64,000 bases of DNA from Hydractinia symbiolongicarpus (GCF_029227915.1 NC_079882.1:22263001-22327000), one strand, 5' to 3'. Shown: positions 1-13,000, counted from the stretch's first letter. Notes: a model not told the origin generated them from the sequence alone. Numbers and translations are program-made.

Positions 1-1680
1 ACGCTTCTTTGAAAAAATTTTGAGGTTATAAAAAAAATAACTCCAAGGACACGTACACCACCGCAATGTAAGATCATGTTTATATTTTCTTTATGATTGA
101 TAAAGTTATCAAATTTGCTAGCAACGGTATTGTTGCTTAGATCGTCGCAGTATACTAAAATAGAATCGAATAAAATGTTTACGCAAATAACTATAGCTGT
201 AATTACAGAACTGCCCTAAAACTCCGCCTGTTTAAAGGTTGTCTTTAGAAGGGTGGGAAAGAAGGATGGCTAATAGCCATGAAGTCTTGGATACGACATT
301 TGTTTTTATTGTCTGATAATTGAGGAGCAGCAGTCAATATTTGCAGTCATAATTGTCAAGAAAATGTTATACAATAGTCATAATAGTCGACTGTAGTAGA
401 AACACGAAAGTTTTAGAGATAGAAAATTTCCTCTGTGTAATTGTTGCACTGCGTTCACCGAGTTTTATAGGAAAAAAAGCTAACCTTTTTAATAAATTCG
501 ATGAACGTTGTTTTTCAAAGCAAATAGCTACACGTCTTTCTAATTTTGCATTGTGTTATAATCGTGCTGGTTAATGCAAGGTTTTACGACTTCTGACAAG
601 TAACGATGTAGAAAAACATGAAAGAAAAATGATTGATTAAAGCATTTTCTAAGTGTTTTTCAACTATTGTAATCAGCTTCTCCAGACTTCAGCCGTGATT
701 GGTGGCTGATGACAAGAACTAGCGGTTTATATACCAACCCAACTCATCCTATTTCTAAAACAAGGGGAACATTTTTCATGACAATCACGTTTTCAGGAGT
801 TACAGAAGTTCAACCGTGGGATTGTTTGCCCGCCTTTGCTCGGATATTTGCGTTTCCCGTCCTTTAGGGTTAATTTAAGACTTAATTATGTATTTTTGCG
901 TACATTTAGATTTTATATTCGTTAGGGTTACTTCACATGTTTTAAAATTTAGTGTTGTCAAACTTTTTTAAAAAATTGATCCATTGCTTTCAACTTCCAC
1001 AGATATATACATATATACAAGGAGTTATACAAAGAAAATCAAGGGCCTCAATATGATAACTGTCAGCAAAAATCTGAAAATCATGAAACAGAACCACATA
1101 TATTTTTTAAATTACGCAAGCCTCATTGATGGCAAGCACACCAAACCATTTGAAAGCGGCTTTCGCAAAGAGTTAGCTAATTTCTGACATGTTAAAATAA
1201 CAGTTATATCAGTGAGCAAAAGAAACAAAGTCGCTTTGTGAAATGACCATTGTAATAACTAACAAAATTTACTGCAACATGCATTCTCCTTATACGTTTT
1301 TGAGGTACGGTGAATGGAACTATCCATAAAACTTTTAAGTGAATCATCGAAGTCATTCTTGTCTAGATTAAATCGTTTTCTCGTGCCAAAAAAAAGGACA
1401 GACATTTTTTAGTATTACTGTTTTTAAAATAGAAACCTTGCCAGTTGGAGATCTCCTTTGGCACACAGCAAACAGAATAACGTAATGAAATAAATTAATG
1501 ACGATGATTTTATATTAGCACAAAATGGTGATAAAAACTAACTACAAGTATATACACCTAAATAAATATAATAATATAATATACAATTTATCCTTTTTAC
1601 ATAATTTCATTTTTGTTTTATATTTTTTGTCTATTTCGTGTCTTTTTTTCGATCATATATATGTGACTTTTTGTGATCCC
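1..1680. other. Non-coding or unassigned AT-rich region
   Basis: I see no convincing gene here. Open frames are short (at most about 73 codons) and AT-driven, with no recognisable domain. A CCAAT-like inverse motif near 700 and a TATA-like stretch near 727 precede a 29-codon frame from 779, but nothing supports expression. Confidence 0.5.
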
Positions 1681-1681
1681 A

Positions 1682-1687
1682 TTTATT
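1682..1687 (-). terminator. Poly(A) signal AATAAA for the small secreted peptide gene
   Basis: The plus strand reads TTTATT, which is AATAAA on the minus strand, about 60 nt downstream of the stop codon at 1747. That is a normal distance for cleavage and polyadenylation and supports a compact single-exon gene. Confidence 0.5.
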
Positions 1688-1746
1688 GGTTCGTTCAGCG
1701 TTTTCAGAATTTCTAACCATAGTATAAACTTTCTTAGTAGAGTCGT

Positions 1747-2076
1747 TCAAACGTTACCATCTCCTGAATAGTGCCACATTCCAAATCTTCGAACACGTAG
1801 ACATCTTCTGCGATTTCTACTTCGTAAAATACAAAGTTTGAAGAATCGGTTGCCAGTTGAGCGCCTTGTACGCGATTTACCAGATAATCTAAAGCGAATT
1901 TGTTTTAAAATAATAGCAGGCTTGGAATTTTTGACTTCGTTTGATTCTCCATTTGTGAGTATAGCCACCCTGTTTCCAACTTGCGTTCTGAACACAACAG
2001 CACGCTGTAACGGTCTACATAACGTAATACTCAACGTACACAACAAGCATATTGCTATAAATATTGTGTTGACCAT
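1747..2076 (-). CDS. Small secreted, strongly cationic peptide precursor (candidate)
   Basis: This is a 109-codon single-exon frame. Residues 1-20 look like a signal peptide: a Met-Val-Asn-Thr start, a hydrophobic Ile/Leu/Ala core, then a Cys-Arg junction. The remainder is basic. An Arg-Thr-Arg-Arg site near residue 72 resembles a furin-type cleavage site. Cleavage there would release a C-terminal peptide of about 37 residues with roughly nine net positive charges and two cysteines spaced ten apart around an Arg-rich loop. That layout is seen in some disulfide-looped antimicrobial peptide precursors and some neuropeptide or hormone precursors. I recognise no family. A TATA-like motif lies about 100 bp upstream and AATAAA about 60 bp downstream. 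An overlapping 91-codon frame on the other strand (1838-2113) has no such support. Function is unknown; it could also be a chance ORF. Confidence 0.5.
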   Translation of the reverse strand: MVNTIFIAICLLCTLSITLCRPLQRAVVFRTQVGNRVAILTNGESNEVKNSKPAIILKQIRFRLSGKSRTRRSTGNRFFKLCILRSRNRRRCLRVRRFGMWHYSGDGNV

Positions 2077-2172
2077 TGTGATTATGAAAACAAAAATAAC
2101 AATATTAACGTAAGAGCTAGCTGTGTACTATCTGGCGGACAGCAAATACATACAACTTGAAACAACATCCGA

Positions 2173-2184
2173 CATAGATATACT
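2173..2184 (-). promoter_or_regulatory. TATA-like element upstream of the secreted peptide ORF
   Basis: On the minus strand this reads AGTATATCTATG. It lies about 100 nt before the start codon at 2076, so a start site about 30 nt downstream would give a short leader. Weak motif; supported only by its position. Confidence 0.3.
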
Positions 2185-2661
2185 GAGCACAGATTTAATT
2201 GTTTGTGGTTTCATGTAAGAGATGCATGTAATTATATCTATTGTTTTGATGCAGTTAAGTGCCAGCCGCAAATTGCCTTCCAAACGTAGATTGACACAAA
2301 GAAAAAGAATTATGATTAAAAGTTCGGAACTTATAACAATACGTTCGTTTTTATTATGTCGCTTTGGGTACGAACAACAAAAACAACGGCACGTTTTCAT
2401 CAGTCCGACAAAATGAACGAAAAGAGAGGAGAATTGCAGAACCTGTAAAAAGCAGAAATATAAAGGCGATAGTTTCCCTGGATAAAATGCTCCAAATAAA
2501 TCTCAGTGCGGATACGTCATGTAGCCAAGCATTTGTTAACAGATTCACAACTCCGTTAAAATAAACCTGCAGAAGATGATGGATAGAGTGTCACTTAAAC
2601 CCACGACCTCGACCCTTGTCCCATAAAGGAAGTGTACCACATTTTATTGCTATATTTCCTT

Positions 2662-2740
2662 TCTCTTCTTTCTTGAAATCTGACTGGTTATTTCATGTCT
2701 AGTACATGAAATAATCAGTCAGATTTCAAGAAAGAAGAGA
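2662..2740. repeat. Near-perfect 37-bp inverted repeat with 5-nt loop
   Basis: Arms at 2662-2698 and 2704-2740 are complementary over 37 bp with one G/A difference. That difference becomes a G-U pair if the plus strand is transcribed. The loop is CTAGT (2699-2703). It could be a very young or tiny MITE, or a precursor-miRNA or endo-siRNA hairpin. No flanking duplication is obvious. Confidence 0.85.
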
Positions 2741-2885
2741 AGGTTATGACTTTTCTATTTATATCATAAATTAGGCTATTAATGACCAGAAATGTTGCCA
2801 TGGTTAACACGCATATTACCATGTTTTTTTTTCGTGCAAGCAACTACACCTATATAGGATAAAATGTATGTGATTCGATTTTTTA

Positions 2886-3000
2886 CTAGCCGGTAGCCCG
2901 TAGAAATATTCACGGGGTTGCCCGTCCTTTATATATATCGCATATTTCGTGTTTCCGTAGCACAATGTTTATCTCGTGCAGACAGACAGAACACAACTAT
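2886..3000 (-). mobile_element. Short non-autonomous Helitron-like element, diverged copy
   Basis: Read on the minus strand, the 3' end has an imperfect hairpin (arms beginning CCCGTGA and ending ACGGG) followed by CTACCGG and the terminal CTAG. Plus-strand base 2885 is A, fitting insertion next to an A/T dinucleotide. The interior shares the GACAGACAGA motif with the better preserved copy at 55161-55298. The far end is eroded, so the outer limit is approximate. Confidence 0.5.
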
Positions 3001-6000
3001 TGTTAAAGAGATGTCGCAAGATGAGACCGTAACGGTGAGGAAAACAAGGGCATTTTTCCACAAAATAACTGTCGTTAAAGTACATCGAACAAGTTCTATT
3101 CATAACTTTGCAAAAAGGAAATTATTGTCTCGCAGACGGTTGTTAAAAGAACTTAATGATACAATCACGTAGGTTGAGGTGATATTCGTAAATTGTCTTA
3201 ATTACGAACAAACGCGTTTAACAGGCCGTAGCAATCGGGGGTAGGGCAGGGGGGAAGACTCCCCCCCCCCCCCTGAATTGATTTTGTTAAAGACCACGAA
3301 AAATTATCTTAAAACAGATCTCATTTTTTGCCACAGCAAGTAGAGTGCTGACTCAGCATCAAGGTCGCTGTGGTTACTTCAAGTTGGCTAAAAATCTAAA
3401 AGAGGTATTTGAATAGCTCTTCAGTTTTTCAGTGGTCGCCCAAACATTCTCTTTGATCGCAAAATTACATGTAAGCTGAAAAAAAGAAGGGATGGAAACG
3501 TATCCTTCAAAAACACTGCACAATTTTTTATCCGATTTTTTTGTATGTTCTCATACCATATGTACATCAACCTAGTTCCCAAGTCTAGCTGACCATTAAT
3601 GTCTTTGTATTAAGTAGAAGACATATGGTAAAAAAAATAGATATTATTATAAATGGAAAAGGGAAAATAGTGATATAAAAGAATAATTTTCTCAATATAA
3701 TGTTAACAAAAAAGCAACGGAGTGACAGCTAATCAATTATTAGCTTTTAGAACAGCTTGACTGGGATGAAAAAGAAAACTGCCCTTTATCAGAAGTGCGT
3801 GGCTTTTAGAATGTCCTTTAAGTAAAGAATGCATAGTATTTGGAACTGAAAATAAAAACAAACAATTAGGAAAATTTAAATATTTAGCATAGAAACAAAT
3901 CGCCTATTAGCGTATCAATGCGCAACTTCATTGCATTTAATAAAAAAATTACATGAGCTGGCAATCCTCTTTTTAATTATACCGTTATAACTTAAAGAAG
4001 TAATTATTAGAAACAACGTCTGCCAAATAAAAAAAATAAATACATTTTTATTTGAAATGTTTCAACATTAGAAGAAATGGAACAAAGCATACGTATGGTA
4101 TCGGAAAACCTTGCAGGAAGTAATTCGACTCGGGTAAAGACAGAAGGGCGGATGGCAATGCTTTATTATCGTTTTCATGTAAAGAATTCTTTTACTCCGG
4201 ATAAAGTTCAAATTCATTAATAATATTTATTTACATAGAGAAATCAAATGACGTTAACAGGGTAGTAATTAAATTAAAATGGATAACCTTTTGTTTTTTG
4301 CGTGACTTTTACGAAAGAAATGGGGAATGCGAGCAGTTAGGAGCGGAGCAAAAGCAAGTGAAAAAGTAGCCTTAGGGTTTTAAAAGTTTCAAGTAAAAGG
4401 TAGCGCCTGGCCTAGTGGTTATAGAGTTTGCTTCGCAAGGTTCGGTTTCTAGCACGGGCATGTTTAACAAGTGCCTTTACCACAGCTACGGGTCAACCCA
4501 TGCCATGTGAGGGAAATTGGGAAGGCAATGCCGGTGTATACCTAACGTATACATTCCGAACACAGGACCCATATTGATGACAGTGTTCCCAACGCTGAAA
4601 TGGCTATATCCTGTATTCGGAATAATAATCCAGAAATGCTTAGTATCTGGTTGTCAAAGATTGTTTCATGCATCAATTCTACTGTGGTTGCAATTCAGTT
4701 AACAACTATTTGTTTCTTAATCCTCTTCCATCGGCAATATGTAATAGGTCTTTTTCATCTCCAGATATTTGGCATTGTTAGAGAAATAAGTTGCATTTTT
4801 AATGTTCACGATATGACTCTTCTCAGCTTGCCCTTCGTCCCGTTAAGTCATTGCTGATCTTTCCTCTTCAGCAACACTAGTTTTTTTATGGTATGCTCTG
4901 GTAAGTTTCCTGAATTTAGTCTCTCTTTCAAATGAATCTAGTCATTTGCCAATTGATTGCAAACGTTTTGATGACGTTGATCTTGACCTTCGCTATTTTG
5001 TCTGTCCTAAAGCTGTCAGTATGAGCGAAAAATAAATCACAATAAACCCTCTGTAAGTAAATAAAATGAAAGTTTTACTTATCCAGGCTTTTAGTTGTCA
5101 CAGGCAAAATCAAAGGACATGACTCCATGCATCAAAACTTAAATTCGCGGTTTCACTTCATTACATTTGCCTATATTGTACTTTATTTATCAACTTGATT
5201 AAATGATCGACGATTTAGAATAGAATGCTTTCCTTTTAAGGTGGTAGTAACCCTTTTTAGCTGCCTAAAAAGTGTTTATGTATAAAAGTTTTTCTTTACT
5301 ATATCTCCAAAATATGGACCTTAACACGTTAAAAGTGATTTTGACTTATTATCTAAATTGCCGAATCAGCAGAAATTTCCAATTACATATGTATTATAAG
5401 CAAGAAAAAAATGGCTTTTACAGCTCCAACTTTTACGACCTCAATTTTCTTGTTTGTATTTTTCAAACAATGGGCTTTTGTATATTTTGAACGATTCTTG
5501 GGTAATATCCTCTGATGCATAAAGAAAAATATTCAAAGTAAAAATATTTCCACACACCGTATCATAGTCGCATGATTTTAAATAAAAAGGAAAATGCTAT
5601 CAGAAGTTAAAGCTCGCATAGCGCAGTAATATCTTGGAGTAATCGTAAAATTCTATGTTATGCGCCACTTCAGTGCGTAGTTAAAGCAACAATTTTTTTT
5701 CAGCGACGTAAGCAAGCAATCGAATTTATGCTGTTTGCAAATTTATTTTCATGTTAAGCACAACACTAAAAAACACGTGCTTATTTTCTGAAGCACAACT
5801 ACATTCGATTTTTATACAAAGAAGTAATGGCAAACCATTAGATGAAGCAACAAAATGTAAATCAATGCACTAAGAACATTTATATTGTTTCCAGTGCAAT
5901 GGAAAAGCCTAACAGAATTATGCTGAGTGCATAGCATCCAGCCAGGCATGTATTACAATTGTTTTGTTATTTCTCCGTTCTTTTTGGAATAAAATCTTAC

Positions 6001-9000
6001 CTTGATGATTGAAGAATATTATAGAATATATCTTTAAAATATATTTTAAGCGCCCTTTCTAATAAGCATCCATGTAAGTATATCTAAGTTTAATAAGTGC
6101 CGCCCATATTCTAACAAGCTGCATATTCTATTTAACGACCGCCCCTCGTTGTATAAGTCAGTTAAGCGCTTATTTTAATTATTTTTTTTTTCTACAAAAG
6201 GGTGATAAAAATGTATTTTCTGTATTTTTATATCAACTGTCGTTTCATAAGGCAGTATTGTCGAACATGAGCGTAAATAGAATGGACACAAATGCGCCAA
6301 GACACACGAATTGCATCTATGCCAGATCTGGCAGTAAGGTTAAAAATAGTTGCCAATTTAAAGGGTAGTGTAATTACATGCACGAAATCCTTTCCCGTCA
6401 CACGAAATTATGCGTAATGTTGCTTTTTAAAACATACCACTGAAACATCAGCTCATACTTTCTCTGTGCGATGCATGAAATTGTTGTCTTTGTGCACGGT
6501 GCTCTTTGCAATAGTCGACAAGCTGTGAGAAGCCAGGTAAGACGGCGATTATTTTCAACTATGCTAGTAATCTGTAAATTAAGCACCCCTCTTGATTCAC
6601 TCATGTTAAAAAATAACAGTAATTGGAATCATTACGGTCATTTTTATGACTTACACTTCCGTAATATCTCTAACTTAACACCTCTTCTCATTTAACACGA
6701 ATAGTCAATTATTCAAAAATTGAAGTATTTTTTTGTGAAGTAATTTAGGTGAACGAACAAAATAAGCTAATTTTACTTTTGTCAAATTTACTTTTTTTAA
6801 ACTAAATCACTGTTAAGAATTTATAAATTCGCAAAAGGCCTTCATTCTAATATTACTATTCCACTACTTGTCTATGCAAGAGACTCTCCTTTGTTGTGTG
6901 GTGGTATGCTAAAGACTCTCCTTTGTTGAGTATGTGGTAGTTATCCAGCATATTCATAATTTAAAATTTTACCTGGATTAGAACGGTTGGGGAATCCCTG
7001 CTGAGTTTTGTTTTATTTCTTTTAACTATGATTTGTTGAGTTAACTGAGAGAAAACGATGAGCGAGACGTAAAAGTAAGAAATCAAAAGGAAGGGGAACC
7101 GAAGAGAATCAAAAAAAATATTAGAAATTAAAAAAAAGTGTTTTTTCCCCTCCAATAAACCTCCTTGCTATAATTTAATGCACATATTTTTTCTAATTTT
7201 TAATGCGATATCGTATTGAGAAGTTACAGCGTCACGGTAAATTAGATAAATCGCGGTAAAATGAGGCTTGTTAAGAGATGAATCTTTGCTAGTAATATAA
7301 AGACGTAAAATTATATTTTTTTCAAAAGCAACGTTGTATAACAAAGTTTCGCATCCTTCGAAAAACAAAGCGACTTACTGACAGCCCAGCCTGTATATGT
7401 TCTGTAAGTTTAACATGAAAAACGTGATAACACCTAAAGTTAGATTTTGAGAGTTATTTGAGGTTTATCCAAGTACACTCAAGTAGAGCAACAGTGGAAT
7501 CTTCTGTTGAAGAGGAACTTACGCTAAGTCTTAGATAAAATTTTGTGTTGCTTATAAAAAAGCACACGTAAATCAAATGATACCACACCATGTAACGTCA
7601 TACCATGACAAAAAACGCGCACTCTTTGGTTTCTGCTTGGATGTTTTTTAACTTTGGAGAGTTTTTTTCTAAAGTATCCGAGTTATTTCCCCATTGCATG
7701 TAAGCAGTTTTTTCGTTTCTTAAAGAAATCGTTTAACCTTTTTTGCAAGATTTAACACAATTGAGAAATGTTAACGAAACCACAATCACCGGTATATGGA
7801 TGTGAACGCATGCTAACCTTTTCATTCATTGGTAGAAAATAAAAATATTAACTTGTTTATAAGTGCAGAAATTTCTCCTACTGTAGTAATACAAGGAGAA
7901 ATAAGACTATATTTACACTAACTAGAGATGACCTTATCATTTAGCAGGAAATTCGTTTCCGTCATGGAAATTAAAAGACAAAGAAAATGTAATCATGTGG
8001 TATATAAAACTCAGCAGAATCAAGGAAATGTAAATGGTTCCTACGAAGAATTGTTGATACATATGTTGTTTTGTTGACGATAGAAGTGTAAAGATCATTA
8101 CAAAGGTAATATTTTTTGCTATGATGTTTCGTGTCAGAAAAAAAAAATATCATAAAATCAGGTACGCCATTGAGGAAAGGAGAAACGAACACGCGGTCTT
8201 TCAATCGTGAAATTTACCATCCTTTGCCATTTCCTTTGCCCCTTAAAATCAGAATTTCAAAACATTCAAACTTGTTTGAAAGGTATCCATAGAGTTACGA
8301 TGGGAAAATGGTATCAGAAATAGAGAATCATTTCTTACTTTTTTTCTCTAGAAAAAATGGTAAGGTTTCCAAAGTCATCTGCAGAATAACTTTGAACAAT
8401 CATTTTTTGCTATGCCAATTATCTTTCTTTCAAACCTTCAGGTGCATTTCTTATTCCTTGGCTTTTCGAACGTGGTCACGCGCACTTTGATAGCAGTATT
8501 TTGCTTTGGCCTTAAAAATGGTGCATTTAGTTTAATTACATAACACGCTATAGAGATTGTATTCCTTGACAACTCTGCACAAATTTATTAAAGCGCCTAA
8601 GTTTTATTTGTCAGTTTCTAAATACAGCTACATGACTCAATTCTTATTGAAGTAATTAAAAGGCACTGTGAAGGAGAGTGAGTCACAGAATCTGGCCTAA
8701 AATAAAAAGTTGTGAATTTTCATGTTGCATGGTTAACTCGTATCCATTACAACTTTTTAAAACCTTTTAACTAAAATTATTTATCGTTCTTCGGCAATGC
8801 AAGTGACACATTTTTCTATCTTGATGGAATGGAAAGTAGCAGGTGAAAATGAGGAAAAGTTCCATAGTCATCAGGCTTCGAAAGGTTTGTAAATTTATAC
8901 TCGTCCCCGGAAATCATGGGTTTACCTCAAAGAGTTCTAGGTTTGAAAAAAATGTGATGCACTCGAAAAGTCTTTTTACGTTCCTCTCAAATTAAATACT

Positions 9001-9228
9001 TTGTTTTTTAAAACTGTGCGCTTTTACACATTCTCAACTCAATCTTTCAGCAAAATAAGTCGTAGACAATGTCGTGATCCTGTATTTTGATAACATATCC
9101 CACTTCAAAACAAAGCAAATGTTTAATCTCCCTCCAGAGATTAAACTAAAAAAGCCAAGTATAAAAAAAACACAGTCTGGTATCGAAGTTGTTGAAAGGA
9201 GATTAAGGATATTTAACCTTGAAAGCTT
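3001..9228. other. Long region with no recognised gene
   Basis: AT-rich sequence with only short unsupported ORFs. It holds a 13-base C run at 3261-3273, a degraded tRNA-SINE at about 4399-4534, a two-copy direct repeat of about 35 bp at about 6872-6940, and a 10-bp-arm hairpin at 9121-9146. Upstream regulatory sequence for villin may lie at its right end, but I cannot point to a specific promoter. Confidence 0.45.
4399..4534 (+). repeat. Degraded tRNA-derived SINE
   Basis: It shares the CCTAGTGGTTATAG A-box-like block, a GGTTCGGTTTC B-box-like block, the CAACCCATGCCATGTGAGG block and the GGAAATTGGGAAGG block with the better copies at 26357-26980. The 3' part diverges. Confidence 0.6.
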
Positions 9229-9299
9229 CTCATAAATAAAATTGAAACATCTAGGTTGAAACATCAAAATGTCTAAGTAGGTGTGGCCATGGAATAAAT
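9229..9299 (+). repeat. Dispersed 70-bp repeat, copy 1
   Basis: Sequence beginning CTTCTCATAAATAAAATTGA and ending in GTGTGGCCATGGAAT recurs in the same orientation at about 12176-12246, in villin intron 1. The copies are about 85% alike by eye. The repeat lies just upstream of the villin gene. Family unknown. Confidence 0.7.
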
Positions 9300-10007
9300 A
9301 ATAAAATAGTACATAAAGGCTGATCAGCACTACATTATAGTATTGTTGAAAAATTTTCTCAGTTCACTGGAAGACATTTGTATCGAGGTTTTGTCGAATA
9401 TTTTAAACATCATAAAAACAACAAGTCAATACAAATTAATTTTAATTATTTATTTCAAACTAATTTCATTTCACACGAGAAGTTGAAATTTAACTAAACG
9501 ATGAAACTAAATGTCAGGTCATAAGGATCATTATCGGCTTACGTAGCATGAATGTACTGGGTACAAAGTTGTGCACAATACTACATTTTTATGAAAAGAT
9601 CTTCAATGTCATGACAGACGCCTATGAATTGTTAAACTACCTTTCCCTATTCTTCACGTCAAGTTTTTTATTTGCTTCTGATTAATATTTTTTAAACCGT
9701 TCCATTTGATCGCCATCTTAGAGATTTTATAGAGTGCAACTCTTCAGTAAACAGTGACCGGTGTAACAGTTCATGCTGTGAGTAACCATGCAACACTGTG
9801 TTATGAAAGAAATTAATAAATAAGTCAATGTTTAAGGACGTTGTTGTCTGCAAAGAAGACATAACATAAGTTATCCAGATCTTATTTCATTTGCAAATAA
9901 GACCTCCTCTCCTCTTGTAAAGCTATTGTGGAAGGCAAGCTTATTGAAGTGTGTTGGGCAAGTGTGAAGATCAAGAATAACTTGCTTTTTTAATTTTCTC
10001 TCTCAAG

Positions 10008-13000
10008 ATGCCTGGAACTTTTGCTGATGAAGCGTTTGAAGGAGCAGGGGAAACACCAGGATTGGAGATCTGGAGAATAGAGGTAAAAAATTTCAAGTTT
10101 TTTAATTTTATATGAAATTAAAAGTGGAATGTTTATTTAAAATTTAAACATTTTAATCTTTGACATATGTTTTACCATATTGTCTCACACATGTTGCTCT
10201 TTTTACTGATTTTATAGTCGCCGCTTAACATAGTCATTTTATATCATATATACCCGTTAAAGATTTTCCAGTTCAGATGAAGAACCTCGAACACCACCCC
10301 GTCCCCAATTTTCAAAAAGAAAAATGGCGGTAGCGTGCTTCCACGTTTGTTTCTTCTCAACAGAATCAATGTGTTATAAACATCTCAGCATGTACAAAAA
10401 TATAGCCAAAATGGCGGCAAGTACACTTCACTGTTATGATCAACACATGTGTTTATTTTGTCAATAAGTTGAAACACTCACTGACCATAAATAGATGTTT
10501 TTGTAAATAAAATACAGGAGGGGTCAAAATTATTTTTGTACAAAATGCCTGACTCTCAACATTATCAGCTGTGATCTCACGATCTGCACATGGTGTATTT
10601 TCATGTGTTTTGTGCGTGTCATTTTTTTCTTTTTATTTCTATTTTTTTCTTTGGTTTTTACTAAAAAGAAACAGGAAAAAAAATCGCTATTTTAAACAGT
10701 TGATCTGACCAATTTTCAATAGATTTTAAAAAACCCCAGGTAGCGACAAATTATAGAAAACTGTCTTAAAACCTCTTAAAACCTAAATCCTTTTATTTTT
10801 TGGCACGGGCTTTAGTAGCCACTACATACCCAGGCCTCCACAATTACTCGCCTCCCTACGACACTGCCTTTCTCCATAAAAGTCATTATGACGATAACAA
10901 CTAATAAAATAATTTACTTAGCATTCACCGTGTACTTTAAGAGAACAATATTAAACAGACAAATGATTCTTATAAAACACAAAAATATTCACTTTTGTTT
11001 TTATCTTTATAAACTTTTTATTTGCTGGCTTGTTTCCTATCACGGTCATAATTACGCAAACGTTTTAACTCTTGTCAATAAGATTTCAAAAGCGTGTTGA
11101 TACTTTAAAACGAGTTTTTATTTATTCCGCCTAAGAAAAATACACCTACAAATATTTTTGATTGTTTACATTTTTCGCAGCAAGCCCTTTTGGCTTTAAC
11201 AAATGCGCGCTAGAGAAAGTGAAGCGGACGCTATGCAAAGCGAGATCTTTTTTTCATTTCATTTCTCTCACAAAGGTATCCTTAGGACTTCCATCTTCAT
11301 TTGATAATAACTTACAACCTCAGCAGTTTCCGTTGGAAGAAGAATACCTCTTTCCTTGCTAGCTCTTACATATTTTGCCTTTCGCGCAGTTGTTACAGCC
11401 AAAAGGTCTTTTGAGCTGCGGAAAATGTAAACATTTAAAAAGGTCTATGAGTGATACTGCTTTAGTTATTATTATTAATTGTTGTTGTTTTGCAACTCTC
11501 ATTTTAAATCCGGCGAACTTAGACAAATATTGTTGCTTTTTTGGGCTATTTGTTGAGCAAGTGAAAGAGCCATTGATATTTTAGAAAAAAACATTTGCTT
11601 TTATAAAGAATGTATGCAATGAAATATATTTATTCAACATCATGCAATGCTTGAACGGCATGTTGTTTTTCTGGCGTGCATCATCTGATCCTCAAGAACA
11701 ACAAATACATAATGGCGCAAATAAGTATTGTAAATATTATTTTTCCGGCGTGTTTATGAAATAGAAGGCACAATGACGTCAAAACTTCTATGAACCCTGG
11801 CAATAAATATCCAACAATTTCAATTGAAAACACCACTCAAAATATGTTGTTGACGAGCAACAACAAGTATAAACAACGCTTGAAAATTTTATTGTGCGCT
11901 GTCTCTCTAACTCATCGTACAATACGTTTCACCGCTTCGCATGTAGTTATGTGCCTCCTCCTAAAATTGATATGACGTCACCCCTGTTCATATCATACAA
12001 CGTTCGTAAACGTGCAGTTGGAAAAAAAATTCGATTTGAAAAAACTCGAAATATTAAAATTAATTTCTAAAGTCATCTCTTTGTCTTGTTTCAAACGTAT
12101 TTTCTTTTCTTTAGGACTTGTGAGAATTGTCTTGTATTATTTTATCATCTATTAAGGACAGTTGTTCTTAAAAGATTCTCATAAATAAAATTGAAACATT
12201 TAGTTTAAAACATCTACATGTCTAAGTAGGTGTGGCCATGGAATTAATTTTCTTAACTGGGTTATTACGACGAGTAGTGAGGTCTATTTTTTTATCCCAA
12301 TGAGTCATTTAACATTTTCTATTCCAGATCCGAGCTACATTATCTACACATTTAATGTTTTTACATCAATAACCTCATTTTTTATAGAAATTGAAAGTAG
12401 TGAGACAAGATCCAAAAAACAATGGCAAATTTTACACTGGAGACTCGTACATTTGCCTGCTTGTAAGTCCAGTACTATATCTCATTTCGTCTGTTTTTTG
12501 TCTAAACAACACGCTATCACGTCCAGTTGTTTATGCTGTATAATTTTGATTCTCTTAGACACGAAAAGTTGAGAACAGAATTGAATGGGACATCCACTTT
12601 TGGTTGGGAAAAGAGACCTCCCAAGTATGAATTTTTTTTACATCTCACTTGTTATGTCTGTACCACTTGTTCCAAGTAGCACTGTTCCTCCTTCTTCGAC
12701 CTGCATTATCTATATTTGTCATTTAGGATGAGGCTGGAGTAGCTGCTTATAAAACGGTCGAGTTGGATGACTCCTTGGGGGGATACCCAGTACAATATCG
12801 CGAGGTTAGTAGATCATGGTCTGCTGGCTCCTTACTGACTTCGTAAATCTTTTAACTAGTGTAAACCTAAACTTTTTAGCAACACGATAAAATAATTTTT
12901 CTCCAAATTTGGCGATATTTCTTTATTTATTTCTCCTTTGTTTGTTATTTCTACTTATTTCTACGTATATTTGTTTTCACGTATAGGTGCAAAGTCATGA

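Noticed and set aside
779-868. 29-codon ORF after a TATA-like and CCAAT-like pair
   Set aside because: Too short and unsupported; the upstream motifs are expected by chance in AT-rich DNA.
1838-2113. 91-codon plus-strand ORF
   Set aside because: Shadow of the minus-strand secreted-peptide ORF, without signal peptide, promoter or poly(A) support.
11162-11584. Two plus-strand ORFs in villin intron 1
   Set aside because: The first lies within an inverted-repeat MITE and the second starts in its right arm; neither has a recognisable domain.
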